From: Lentisphaeria bacterium UBA1829
GTDB lineage: Bacteria > Verrucomicrobiota > Lentisphaeria > Victivallales > UBA1829
DNA length: 5,306 nucleotides
Assembly (NCBI GenBank): GCA_002338895.1
Contig: DDJH01000192.1
Span: forward strand, 26,009-31,314
Direction: 5' to 3'
This document shows, piece by piece, positions 1 to 5,306 of this stretch. Below the pieces are notes generated by a model, which saw only the letters and a list, made by a program, of their open reading frames with translations, had not been told where the DNA came from and searched no databases. The stretch's first letter is position 1, and the number at the start of each line of letters is the position of its first letter. The translations under genes and the position numbers were made by a program.

Positions 1-698
1 AGACCGAAAAGAGCCGTTGTCAGGCGGTTCAGAGAGCTCCGGCTCATCCCCGTCTCCCGGCAGAGCGCATCCAGCGACGGCATCCCGGTCACGTTCCGCT
101 CGAAAATCCGGATCAGATGCAGCGCCGCCTGATTGCTCTGAACCCCCGTCCGGAACAGCTCCGAAAGACGCGACGGCGGATAGGCCGAAATACATTTCCA
201 GAAAATCGCCCGGAACAGCGAATTGCAGAGATGGAATGTCTCCGGTCCTGACACCTTCCGCACCTCCCTCCAGAGAAGAGCGCTCACCGTCTCCAGCAGT
301 TCCGGATCGGGAATCCTCTCCACCTGCAGCTGCGGCGGCAGTCCCTCCGCAAACAGATTCTCCAGCGGCGCCGCCGAATCCCCCCGCATCAGAAAGTGAA
401 ACGTGTGATACGGCGATTCCGTGGACAGAAGATCCTGATGCCGCTGGTAGGCGTGAATCAGGAGAAATTCCCCCTTCCTCACTTTGACCGGCTGATCGTC
501 CAGCAGGCAGCGGTAGGTCTTTTCCTGCGGAAGAATCATCTCGTAATCCGGCGAGGCATGAACCCGGTAGAAGGCGTTCCGGATCGGCTGAACCTGTTGA
601 TAATTCACGTAAAACGGCTGAAACACTCCGTCTCCCCGTTCCGTTTCCCGATAGGTCTCGCCCTGTTCCATTCGAACGAAATCCAGAATGCCCGGCAT
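1..698 (-). CDS. AraC-family transcriptional regulator, C-terminus missing at window edge
   Basis: Reading the minus strand from an ATG at 698 gives an uninterrupted 232-codon frame that leaves the window still open, so the C-terminal part is missing. AGGAAGAGG lies 8 bases upstream of the ATG and supports this start. Residues about 25-105 look like the cupin-type sensor of AraC regulators: a GEFLLIHAYQRHQ stretch (76-88) followed by PYHTFHFLM (96-104), with His residues where this fold places its pocket. Residues 189-232 match the start of the AraC DNA-binding domain, with an NQAALHLIRIFERN helix and then the first helix-turn-helix SLDALCRETGMSRSSLNRL (208-226). AraC proteins are usually about 270-300 aa, so roughly 40-60 residues, including the second helix-turn-helix, should lie beyond the edge. 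The family usually senses a small carbohydrate-related ligand and activates nearby genes. Divergent placement next to the GH130 gene suggests that it controls that gene; the ligand is unknown. The family call is firm, the target is inferred. Confidence 0.88.
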   Translation of the reverse strand, partial: MPGILDFVRMEQGETYRETERGDGVFQPFYVNYQQVQPIRNAFYRVHASPDYEMILPQEKTYRCLLDDQPVKVRKGEFLLIHAYQRHQDLLSTESPYHTFHFLMRGDSAAPLENLFAEGLPPQLQVERIPDPELLETVSALLWREVRKVSGPETFHLCNSLFRAIFWKCISAYPPSRLSELFRTGVQSNQAALHLIRIFERNVTGMPSLDALCRETGMSRSSLNRLTTALFG

Positions 699-729
699 TG
701 GAAAATCCTCTTCCTGTTTCCGATGGTTT

Positions 730-750
730 CCCGCGTCCGTTTCCCGCGGG
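730..750. repeat. Short GC-rich inverted repeat in the regulator leader
   Basis: CCCGCG (730-735) and CGCGGG (745-750) are perfect complements separated by 9 bases. On the minus strand this falls in the predicted untranslated leader of the AraC-type gene, about 30 bases before its start codon, so it could fold in the mRNA or serve as a protein binding site. The right arm is also part of a self-complementary CCCGCGGG (743-750). No function can be assigned from sequence alone. Confidence 0.35.
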
Positions 751-763
751 GGCTTTCGGAAAT

Positions 764-791
764 ACTATATCTGCACTTCCCCGCATTGCAA
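764..791 (-). promoter_or_regulatory. Candidate sigma70-type promoter for the AraC-family gene
   Basis: On the minus strand, TTGCAA (791-786) and TATAGT (769-764) are separated by 16 bases. They match the -35 and -10 consensus at 4 of 6 and 5 of 6 positions. Transcription would start near 757, giving a leader of about 60 bases before the ATG at 698. It overlaps the left arm of the TATATCTG inverted repeat, so a regulator bound there could affect it. The assumption that this organism uses standard sigma70 consensus boxes is untested. Confidence 0.42.
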
Positions 792-816
792 GGCGTTTTT
801 GGGAAAAACAGATATA
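766..816. repeat. Spaced inverted repeat in the divergent intergenic region, candidate operator
   Basis: TATATCTG at 766-773 is matched by its exact complement CAGATATA at 809-816, with 35 bases between them. A related half-site occurs further on: GATATAT at 811-817 recurs in GATATATC at 831-838, which sits inside a TCCG...CGGA framed site (827-841). Repeated copies of one short sequence between a regulator and its divergent neighbour are what AraC binding sites commonly look like, although AraC half-sites are more often direct repeats. The AT-rich content means chance is possible. Confidence 0.35.
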
Positions 817-879
817 TTTTGGCCTTTCCGGATATATCGGATCTCCTCTTCCCGGGGTACATTTCGGACAACCGAAAAA

Positions 880-885
880 AAGGAG
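880..885 (+). promoter_or_regulatory. Ribosome binding site that decides the GH130 start
   Basis: AAGGAG sits at 880-885. Two in-frame ATGs follow, at 887 and 896. The first is only 1 base from the Shine-Dalgarno sequence, too close for normal initiation, whereas the second is 10 bases away, which is workable. This favours 896. It also argues against a start much further upstream: the frame stays open back to a TTG at 698, but that stretch overlaps the leader and promoter of the divergent regulator. Confidence 0.65.
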
Positions 886-895
886 TATGGCAGTC

Positions 896-1897
896 ATGGA
901 TACAACACCGTCGTTTCTGAAACGCTGTGCGGAAAATCCGATTCTTTCCGCAGCCGACATCCCGTATGACGCTTCGCTGATTTTCAACGCGGGGGTCACA
1001 AAATACAATGGGAAATATGTGATGGCCTTCCGAAACGACTACGGATCGAAAGAGGAACAGTGGCGGGAATGCGTCGCAAAGAAAAAGGATCGAATGCCCC
1101 CTCTGAAAACATCCATCGGACTGGCGCTCAGCGACGACGGAATCCACTGGACGCCGGGTCCGAAACCGGTCTTTGTCCTGGAGAGCGATGAGATTTTCCG
1201 CGCCTACGATCCCCGCCTGACCGTGGTCGATGGAGAGCTCCTCATGTGCTTTGCGGTCGATACCCGCCACGGACTCCGCGGCGGAATCGCACGGACCGAC
1301 GATTTCGAATTGTTTGAAATCCTCTCTCTTTCCGCTCCCGACAACCGCAACATGGTGCTCTTCCCGGAAAAGCTCGACGGGAAATATCTCCGTCTGGAGC
1401 GTCCGCTCCCCGTTTACAGCCGCGGCGGCGGAGAACAGTTCGACATCTGGTTCTCCGACTCCCCCGATCTGCGCTACTGGGGAAATACACAGCTCGTGCT
1501 CGGTGCGGAACAAGTCCCGTTCGCCAACGCGAAGATCGGTCCGGCAGCCCCCCCGGTGAAGACTCCGGAAGGGTGGCTGACAACCTTCCATGCCGTCCGG
1601 ATCGTCGAAGAAGAACTCGATTCGTGGCACACCGGATGGCACAAAAAATATCTCGCGGGACTCATGCTTCTGGATCGGAAGGATCCCTCAAAGGTGATCG
1701 CAATGGGCGAGTTCCCCCTGATCGTGCCGGAAACTCCCTATGAACGTCACGGCTTCCGCGGCGATGTGATCTTCACCGGCGGAATGATCCTGGAGGAGTC
1801 CGGTGAGGTGAAAATCTACTACGGCGCCGCCGACAGCGTGGAGTGCCTCGCAACCGCATCTCTGGCGGACCTGCTCGCGTTCTGCAAGCCCCTTTGA
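896..1897 (+). CDS. GH130-family beta-mannoside phosphorylase-like enzyme
   Basis: Encodes a 333-aa cytoplasmic protein with no signal peptide, about the usual length for glycoside hydrolase family 130 (five-bladed beta-propeller). Family landmarks are in order: NPIL (14-17), FNAGV near 30-34, the substrate-side Arg in AFRND (46), SDDGIHW (79-85), the catalytic-Asp motif YDPRLT with Asp105, NMVLFPEKLDGKYLRLERP (152-170), KIGPAAPPVKT (213-223), the FHAV His232, and the closing IYYGAADS (307-314). GH130 enzymes phosphorolyse beta-mannosides to mannose-1-phosphate, and some members are hydrolases. Arg151, Arg169, Lys213 and His232 fall where I recall the phosphate ligands of the characterised phosphorylase Uhgb_MP, each shifted by one residue, so phosphorolysis is favoured. 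Many GH130 proteins have EDPR where this one has YDPR; the Asp is kept. The exact substrate (mannosyl-glucose, mannobiose, or N-glycan Man-GlcNAc) cannot be read from the sequence. The divergent AraC-type gene is the likely regulator. An alternative start is ATG at 887. Confidence 0.88.
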   Translation: MDTTPSFLKRCAENPILSAADIPYDASLIFNAGVTKYNGKYVMAFRNDYGSKEEQWRECVAKKKDRMPPLKTSIGLALSDDGIHWTPGPKPVFVLESDEIFRAYDPRLTVVDGELLMCFAVDTRHGLRGGIARTDDFELFEILSLSAPDNRNMVLFPEKLDGKYLRLERPLPVYSRGGGEQFDIWFSDSPDLRYWGNTQLVLGAEQVPFANAKIGPAAPPVKTPEGWLTTFHAVRIVEEELDSWHTGWHKKYLAGLMLLDRKDPSKVIAMGEFPLIVPETPYERHGFRGDVIFTGGMILEESGEVKIYYGAADSVECLATASLADLLAFCKPL

Positions 1898-1911
1898 GAA
1901 ACGGAATCCCC

Positions 1912-1947
1912 GCGGCGGAAGCTCCTCTTCTCCGGAGTTCCCGCCGC
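1912..1947 (+). terminator. Strong hairpin after the GH130 gene, lacking a U tract
   Basis: Arms 1912-1925 and 1934-1947 pair over 14 positions with one A-C mismatch (1919/1940) and one G-U pair (1921/1938), closing an 8-base loop. An outer AACGG/CCGTT pair (1900-1904 with 1947-1951) could extend or compete with it. It starts 15 bases after the GH130 stop codon, as expected for a transcript end, but the sequence after it is C-rich with no run of T. It may slow or stabilise the 3' end rather than act as a classical intrinsic terminator. A run of seven T at 1995-2001, preceded by only a weak 5-base stem, is the nearest T tract. Confidence 0.5.
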
Positions 1948-2012
1948 CGTTCCCTTCCTCCGGACAAGAAGAAAATGAAACGGGAAAAATCACGTTTTTT
2001 TGACGGAAGAAG

Positions 2013-2043
2013 TTGAAAAAAACGAAGTTTGGTTTCATATTAT
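2013..2043 (+). promoter_or_regulatory. Candidate promoter region of the pyrophosphatase gene
   Basis: The composition changes sharply to AT-rich here. TTGAAA (2013-2018) can serve as -35 with TATTAT (2038-2043, spacing 19) or CATATT (2036-2041, spacing 17) as -10. A second good -10, TACAAT, occurs at 2102-2107, closer to the gene but with no convincing -35 at the right distance. Either would make the pyrophosphatase a separate transcription unit from the GH130 gene, consistent with the hairpin between them. Which box is used cannot be decided from sequence. Confidence 0.35.
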
Positions 2044-2138
2044 TTAAAATTGCCCGTTTCAGAAAACGGCAGTTTTTCCATCTTCCTGTATTCCAGAATG
2101 ATACAATAAAAGTTCAGAGAAAGGGAACGGAACAAAAC

Positions 2139-4571
2139 ATGATGAAATGGTCAGGAATTCTGTCGGGTGTTCTTGCAACGGGAACACTGGCCGCCCAGAA
2201 CCCGGTCGGAACAGCGGTCGCCACCGCGGGAAAACAGCTTTCGGAAATGCCGGTCAGCGGAATTACTCCGCTCTGGTGGATCGCGCCGATCTGCGCTCTG
2301 ATCGCTCTCGCGGCGGCTTTCGTCTGCTACCGCATGATGATTGCGGCGCCGAAGGGAAACGCCAGAATGGAGGAGATTGCAGGGTATGTCCGCGAAGGTG
2401 CCATGGCTTATCTGAAACAGCAGTATTCCAGAGTCGGAATCGTCTTTGTGATTCTGTTCGTGATTTTCCTGGTGCTGGCCATCTTCAAGGTGCAGAATCC
2501 GTTTGTGCCGGTCGCTTTCCTGACGGGAGGATTCTTCTCCGGACTGTGCGGTTTCCTCGGAATGAAGACCGCCACGGCGGCTTCCAGCCGGACCGCTCAG
2601 GGAGCAAGCGAAAGTCTCAACCGCGGACTCCAGGTCGCATTCCGCTCGGGCGCGGTGATGGGACTGGTGGTGGTCGGATTCGGACTGCTCGACATCACGG
2701 CCTGGTACCTGATTCTGGATAAGCTCGTTTACTCCGCCGAACATATGCGCGACGGACTCAGTTTTCTCGGCCTTCAGCTGGTCGCCCCCGGTTTTGATCC
2801 GGAACACCGGCTCATGGAGATCACAACGACCATGCTGACATTCGGAATGGGCGCTTCCACCCAGGCGCTGTTTGCGCGCGTCGGCGGCGGAATCTACACG
2901 AAGGCGGCGGACGTCGGAGCGGATCTCGTCGGAAAAGTCGAAGCCGGAATCCCGGAAGACGATCCCCGCAATCCGGCCACGATCGCCGACAATGTGGGAG
3001 ACAACGTTGGCGATGTCGCCGGAATGGGCGCCGATCTGTATGAATCCTACTGCGGTTCCATTCTTGCCACCTCCGCGCTCGGTGCCGCTCTTCCCGCTGT
3101 GGCCGGGCATCTGACGCAGACGGATATTGTCAGCCGCGTCAACGCCCCGCTGATTATCGCCGGAATCGGAATCATCCTTTCGATCATCGGAATCTTCTCG
3201 GTCCGCTGCAAGGAGGGGTCCAGCATGATGACACTGCTGAAGGCGCTCCGGACCGGAACGTGGGGAAGCTCCATTCTGATCTTGATCGCCTGCGCGGTGC
3301 TGGCCGCGTGCGACATCATCTCCTGGGGAATCTTCGGAGCGGTGGTCTCCGGGCTGATCGCCGGAGTGGTCATCGGCTACTCCACCGAGTACTACACGTC
3401 CGACGAGTACAAGCCGACCCGCGAGCTCTCCGCTCAGGCCCAGATGGGTCCCGCAACCACGATCATCGACGGTCTGGCTCTCGGAATGCTCTCCGCCGGA
3501 ATTCCGGTTCTGGCAACCGTGATCGCGATCATCTGTTCGTACGGTTTCGCCGGCGGGTTCCTCACGATTGCCGAAGGCGGCGGAACGATTCATGGACTCT
3601 ACGGAATCGGATTTGCCGCAGTCGGAATGCTCGCAACACTCGGAATCACGCTGGCGACGGACGCATACGGGCCGATTGCCGACAACGCGGGCGGAAACGC
3701 GGAAATGTCACATCTGCCTCCCCAGGTCCGGGAGCGGACCGATGCGCTGGATATGCTCGGAAACACGACCGCTGCAACCGGAAAAGGGTTCGCCATCGGA
3801 TCGGCGGCTCTGACCGCGATGGCGCTGCTCGCCGCGGAAATTCAGGAGGTCGAAATCTGGGGACGCAAGTTCAATGTCTTCGATCGCGCCCTTCTTGCCC
3901 GACTCGATGATCAGATGGTCGACAATATTGCCGCGCTGACCCAGGCGTACAATATCAACATCATGAATCCGTTCCTGCTGTGCGGACTGTTCATCGGGGC
4001 GATGATGGCGTTCGTGTTCTGCGCGCTGACGATGAAGGCGGTCGGCCGGGCCGCCGGAAGCATGGTGGAGGAGGTGCGCCGCCAGTTCCGGGAAATTACT
4101 GGAATCATGGACGGAAAGGCAACGCCGGATTATGCGCGCTGCGTGGAGATCTCGACACGGGGAGCGCAGAGGGAAATGATGCTGCCGTCGCTTCTGGCGA
4201 TTATCACGCCGGTGGCAACGGGACTGCTGCTGGGGGTCGCCGGACTGATGGGACTGCTCGCAGGAGGACTGGCGGCCGGCTTCTCCCTGGCCTGTCTGCT
4301 GAACAATGCGGGCGGAGCGTGGGATAATGCGAAAAAGCATATCGAGAAAGGAAACTACGGCGGAAAGAAGCTGGCGGACGGATCCAAAAACCCCGTTCAC
4401 GGGGCGGCGGTGATCGGCGATACCGTCGGCGATCCCTGCAAAGACACGTCGGGTCCTTCGCTGAACATCCTTGTCAAACTGATGAGCATGGTGGCGATTG
4501 TCTTCACGCCGGTGATCGTGAAGTTTTCGCCGATGATTCAGGAGTTCCTCCATATCGGAATCAAGCCCTGA
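2139..4571 (+). CDS. hppA: Membrane-integral ion-pumping pyrophosphatase (HppA family), predicted K+-dependent
   Basis: Encodes 810 aa of a membrane pyrophosphatase, which hydrolyses cytoplasmic PPi and pumps H+ and/or Na+ across the inner membrane. Signature blocks are all intact: [16 protein letters not shown] (253-268), EDDPRNP (273-279), DNVGDNVGD (284-292), [12 protein letters not shown] (722-733) and [15 protein letters not shown] (760-774), supplying the Mg-PPi-binding Asp, Lys and Asn residues. Many hydrophobic helices are visible, fitting the usual 16-helix fold. [10 protein letters not shown] (541-550) has Ala545 and Gly548, the K+-dependent pattern; K+-independent enzymes have Lys and Thr. 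Glu302 in LYESY occupies the helix-6 position of Na+-transporting and dual-specificity enzymes. The protein is longer than the roughly 700 residues of compact members. It has a signal-peptide-like N-terminus (1-20, ending LAAQ), a periplasmic-looking linker, and a roughly 40-residue segment around 568-608 between two membrane helices. The start is one of two adjacent ATGs (2139, 2142), with only a weak Shine-Dalgarno-like stretch (AAGGGAACGGA, 2121-2131). The gene stands alone between a promoter-like region and a terminator. Confidence 0.97.
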   Translation: MMKWSGILSGVLATGTLAAQNPVGTAVATAGKQLSEMPVSGITPLWWIAPICALIALAAAFVCYRMMIAAPKGNARMEEIAGYVREGAMAYLKQQYSRVGIVFVILFVIFLVLAIFKVQNPFVPVAFLTGGFFSGLCGFLGMKTATAASSRTAQGASESLNRGLQVAFRSGAVMGLVVVGFGLLDITAWYLILDKLVYSAEHMRDGLSFLGLQLVAPGFDPEHRLMEITTTMLTFGMGASTQALFARVGGGIYTKAADVGADLVGKVEAGIPEDDPRNPATIADNVGDNVGDVAGMGADLYESYCGSILATSALGAALPAVAGHLTQTDIVSRVNAPLIIAGIGIILSIIGIFSVRCKEGSSMMTLLKALRTGTWGSSILILIACAVLAACDIISWGIFGAVVSGLIAGVVIGYSTEYYTSDEYKPTRELSAQAQMGPATTIIDGLALGMLSAGIPVLATVIAIICSYGFAGGFLTIAEGGGTIHGLYGIGFAAVGMLATLGITLATDAYGPIADNAGGNAEMSHLPPQVRERTDALDMLGNTTAATGKGFAIGSAALTAMALLAAEIQEVEIWGRKFNVFDRALLARLDDQMVDNIAALTQAYNINIMNPFLLCGLFIGAMMAFVFCALTMKAVGRAAGSMVEEVRRQFREITGIMDGKATPDYARCVEISTRGAQREMMLPSLLAIITPVATGLLLGVAGLMGLLAGGLAAGFSLACLLNNAGGAWDNAKKHIEKGNYGGKKLADGSKNPVHGAAVIGDTVGDPCKDTSGPSLNILVKLMSMVAIVFTPVIVKFSPMIQEFLHIGIKP

Positions 4572-4610
4572 GAGACTGCGATTCGGCGCGGACCGATCTC
4601 CGTATCTTTC

Positions 4611-4646
4611 AAGCCGTCCGGAATTTTCCCGGACGGCTTTTTTTTT
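4611..4646 (+). terminator. Intrinsic (Rho-independent) terminator of the pyrophosphatase gene
   Basis: AAGCCGTCCGG (4611-4621) pairs perfectly over 11 bases with CCGGACGGCTT (4629-4639) around a 7-base loop. It is followed directly by a T run that overlaps the stem end (4638-4646, nine T). It begins 39 bases after the pyrophosphatase stop codon. The opposite strand has only a modest A-to-T counterpart at the stem base, so it appears to act on the plus strand. It separates the pyrophosphatase transcript from the MarR gene downstream. Confidence 0.93.
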
Positions 4647-4690
4647 GAGGATTTGAAGGAAAAAAGATGGATGAATTTTCTGAAAAATAC

Positions 4691-4720
4691 TTGTAAAATA
4701 CACTCTGTACGATATATTAT
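4691..4720 (+). promoter_or_regulatory. Candidate promoter of the MarR-family gene
   Basis: TTGTAA (4691-4696) is followed by TATATT (4713-4718, spacing 16) or TATTAT (4715-4720, spacing 18), giving a plausible -35/-10 pair in a strongly AT-rich stretch just after the terminator. A transcript would start near 4726 and have a short leader of about 25 bases containing the ribosome binding site. A perfect TATAAT at 4732-4737 is too close to the start codon to leave room for the Shine-Dalgarno sequence, so it is less likely to be the -10 box. TATTAT (4715-4720) and ATAATA (4733-4738) form a weak inverted repeat that could be an autoregulatory MarR site. Confidence 0.5.
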
Positions 4721-4737
4721 TTAGAAAGCTGTATAAT

Positions 4738-4744
4738 AAGGAGG
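4738..4744 (+). promoter_or_regulatory. Near-perfect Shine-Dalgarno sequence for the MarR-family gene
   Basis: AAGGAGG lies 6 bases before the ATG at 4751. It is the best ribosome binding site in the window and fixes the start of the regulator. It contrasts with the weak site of the pyrophosphatase gene. Confidence 0.9.
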
Positions 4745-4750
4745 TTTGAA

Positions 4751-5188
4751 ATGTCTCTGGTGCAGCGGGATCTGATCGGGTACATACTTCATCTGGCGCG
4801 GAATATCGAACGGATGTGCGACCGCTATGCGCGTGATACCGGGGTGACCGGTTGCCAGAGCCGGCTGCTGTGCTTTCTTTCCATTACGACTCTGGAGCAG
4901 GAGATTTATCAGAAGGATATCGAAGAGGAGTTCGGAATACGTCCCTCGTCGGCGACGGGGCTGCTCCAGGCGCTGGAACAGCAGGGATTTGTCCGTCGGG
5001 AGCCCGTCTCGCGGGACGGACGGCTGAAAAAGGTGATTCTGACCGAGAAAGCGCGCGAGATCCAGGCCCGGACCGTGGCTCATTACAAAGAGGCGCTCCG
5101 GCATCTTCAGGGACCGCTGAGCCGAATGGAACTTCAAAACTTCATGAAGATCTGTTCCGGCATTGCCGAACGCGCCGGACAGGCATGA
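4751..5188 (+). CDS. MarR-family winged helix-turn-helix regulator
   Basis: Encodes a 145-aa soluble protein, the standard size for MarR regulators, which bind DNA as homodimers and usually repress their own operon until a small molecule or oxidant releases them. The N-terminal helix (about 4-28) and the C-terminal helix (about 100-142) provide the dimer interface. The winged helix-turn-helix occupies about 34-100: QKDIEEEFGIRPSSATGLLQAL (54-75) gives the two DNA-contacting helices, and the wing carries the family hallmark SRDGRLKKVILTEKA (87-101). Three Cys residues (23, 35, 41) near the dimer helices and one at 135 are visible; redox sensing is possible but not shown. The gene has its own promoter-like region and follows a terminator, so it begins a new unit. 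MarR genes are often first in an operon with the transporter or enzyme they control, so the gene beyond the right edge is the likely target. The ligand cannot be predicted. Confidence 0.93.
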   Translation: MSLVQRDLIGYILHLARNIERMCDRYARDTGVTGCQSRLLCFLSITTLEQEIYQKDIEEEFGIRPSSATGLLQALEQQGFVRREPVSRDGRLKKVILTEKAREIQARTVAHYKEALRHLQGPLSRMELQNFMKICSGIAERAGQA

Positions 5189-5241
5189 CAAACACAGGAA
5201 AATGGAGAGAAAATCGTTCAGATTGTGAAACGGAAAGGTTT

Positions 5242-5263
5242 GTTTCCTAACTAACAAGGAAAC
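5242..5263. repeat. Inverted repeat downstream of the MarR gene, possible operator or leader hairpin
   Basis: GTTTCCT (5242-5248) and AGGAAAC (5257-5263) are perfect complements around AACTAACA. The left arm can instead pair with an earlier copy: GAAAC (5227-5231) with GTTTC (5242-5246), giving two mutually exclusive hairpins. A 22-base palindrome with 7-base arms has the size expected of a MarR dimer site. In RNA it would bury the AAGGA at 5256-5260. It lies between the regulator and the presumed next gene. Confidence 0.4.
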
Positions 5264-5292
5264 CGGAATACGATGGTGACGGTAATCACAAC

Positions 5293-5306
5293 GGAGAAAG
5301 GAAAAT
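5293..5306 (+). promoter_or_regulatory. Probable ribosome binding site of the next gene, at the window edge
   Basis: GGAGAAAGGA (5293-5302) is a Shine-Dalgarno-like purine stretch, and the window ends in AAAAT. One further G would make an ATG at 5305, 8 bases after GGAG. An alternative is the ATG at 5273, whose frame stays open for the 11 codons left in the window and has AAGGA 12 bases upstream. Either way a gene on the plus strand probably starts here; nothing can be said of its product. Confidence 0.4.

Noticed and set aside
17..487. 156-codon plus-strand frame opposite the AraC-type regulator
   Set aside because: The Ser/Pro/Ala-rich low-complexity translation is the antisense of a clear AraC coding sequence with good motifs and its own ribosome binding site.
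698..895. In-frame upstream extension of the GH130 gene to a TTG at 698
   Set aside because: It would overlap the divergent regulator's promoter and leader. The GH130 family similarity begins only after 896, and a clear AAGGAG lies at 880-885.
605..1642. 345-codon open frame on the minus strand opposite the GH130 gene
   Set aside because: It overlaps both the GH130 coding sequence and the 5' part of the AraC-type gene in another frame, and shows no family motifs; it is a frame shadow.
2013..2138. In-frame upstream extension of the pyrophosphatase by 42 codons from a TTG
   Set aside because: The stretch is AT-rich with promoter-like boxes, encodes a basic sequence unlike the family, has no ribosome binding site at the TTG, and precedes the adjacent ATG pair where the hydrophobic N-terminus starts.
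2151..3593. 480-codon open frame on the minus strand inside the pyrophosphatase gene
   Set aside because: Its translation is a low-complexity mix of Arg, Gly, Asp, Ser and His typical of reading a GC-biased membrane protein gene backwards, with no recognisable domain. The plus-strand gene is certain.
896..4571. Functional pairing of the GH130 phosphorylase and the pyrophosphatase as an energy-saving operon
   Set aside because: Both conserve phosphate-bond energy, but a strong hairpin and a 241-base gap with promoter-like sequence separate them, so co-transcription is not supported.
4732..4737. Perfect TATAAT as the -10 box of the MarR gene
   Set aside because: Transcription would start around 4744, downstream of most of the Shine-Dalgarno sequence, and no -35 box lies at the right distance; the boxes at 4691-4720 fit better.

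Overview
The window is a moderately GC-rich bacterial chromosomal segment with four protein genes: one cut off by the left edge, and three complete. A further gene probably begins at or just beyond the right edge. Codon choice is uniform across the genes (heavy GGA, CGG, CTG, GAA), and there are no insertion sequences, tRNAs, rRNAs, CRISPR arrays or signs of recent transfer. The combination of an AraC-type regulator, a GH130 mannoside phosphorylase-like enzyme and a Bacteroides/Verrucomicrobia-style membrane pyrophosphatase would suit an anaerobic polysaccharide user of the PVC group, perhaps Lentisphaerota (Victivallis-like). That placement is inferred from protein style, not from a marker gene.

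Layout. Positions 1-698 (minus strand) hold an AraC-family regulator: N-terminal cupin-type sensor and the start of the C-terminal helix-turn-helix, with the rest beyond the left edge. A 197-base divergent intergenic region (699-895) carries a good minus-strand promoter and a spaced inverted repeat. It separates the regulator from a GH130 glycoside phosphorylase-like enzyme (896-1897, plus). The 241-base gap 1898-2138 has a strong hairpin without a U tract and then an AT-rich promoter region. Positions 2139-4571 (plus) encode a membrane-integral, ion-pumping pyrophosphatase (HppA family, 810 aa), followed by a textbook intrinsic terminator (4611-4646). After an AT-rich promoter region, a MarR-family regulator lies at 4751-5188 with an excellent ribosome binding site. 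The last 118 bases hold an inverted repeat and a Shine-Dalgarno-like stretch ending in AAAAT at the window edge, suggesting that the next gene starts there.

How the genes fit together. The AraC/GH130 divergent pair looks like a local sugar-response unit, with the regulator probably controlling the phosphorylase. The pyrophosphatase appears to be its own monocistronic unit, with promoter-like sequence in front and a terminator behind. The MarR gene starts a new unit that probably continues into the gene beyond the right edge. No undescribed system is evident. The most informative observations are residue-level predictions: the pyrophosphatase looks K+-dependent and may pump both Na+ and H+, and the GH130 enzyme keeps what I recall as the phosphate-binding residues of the phosphorylase members.
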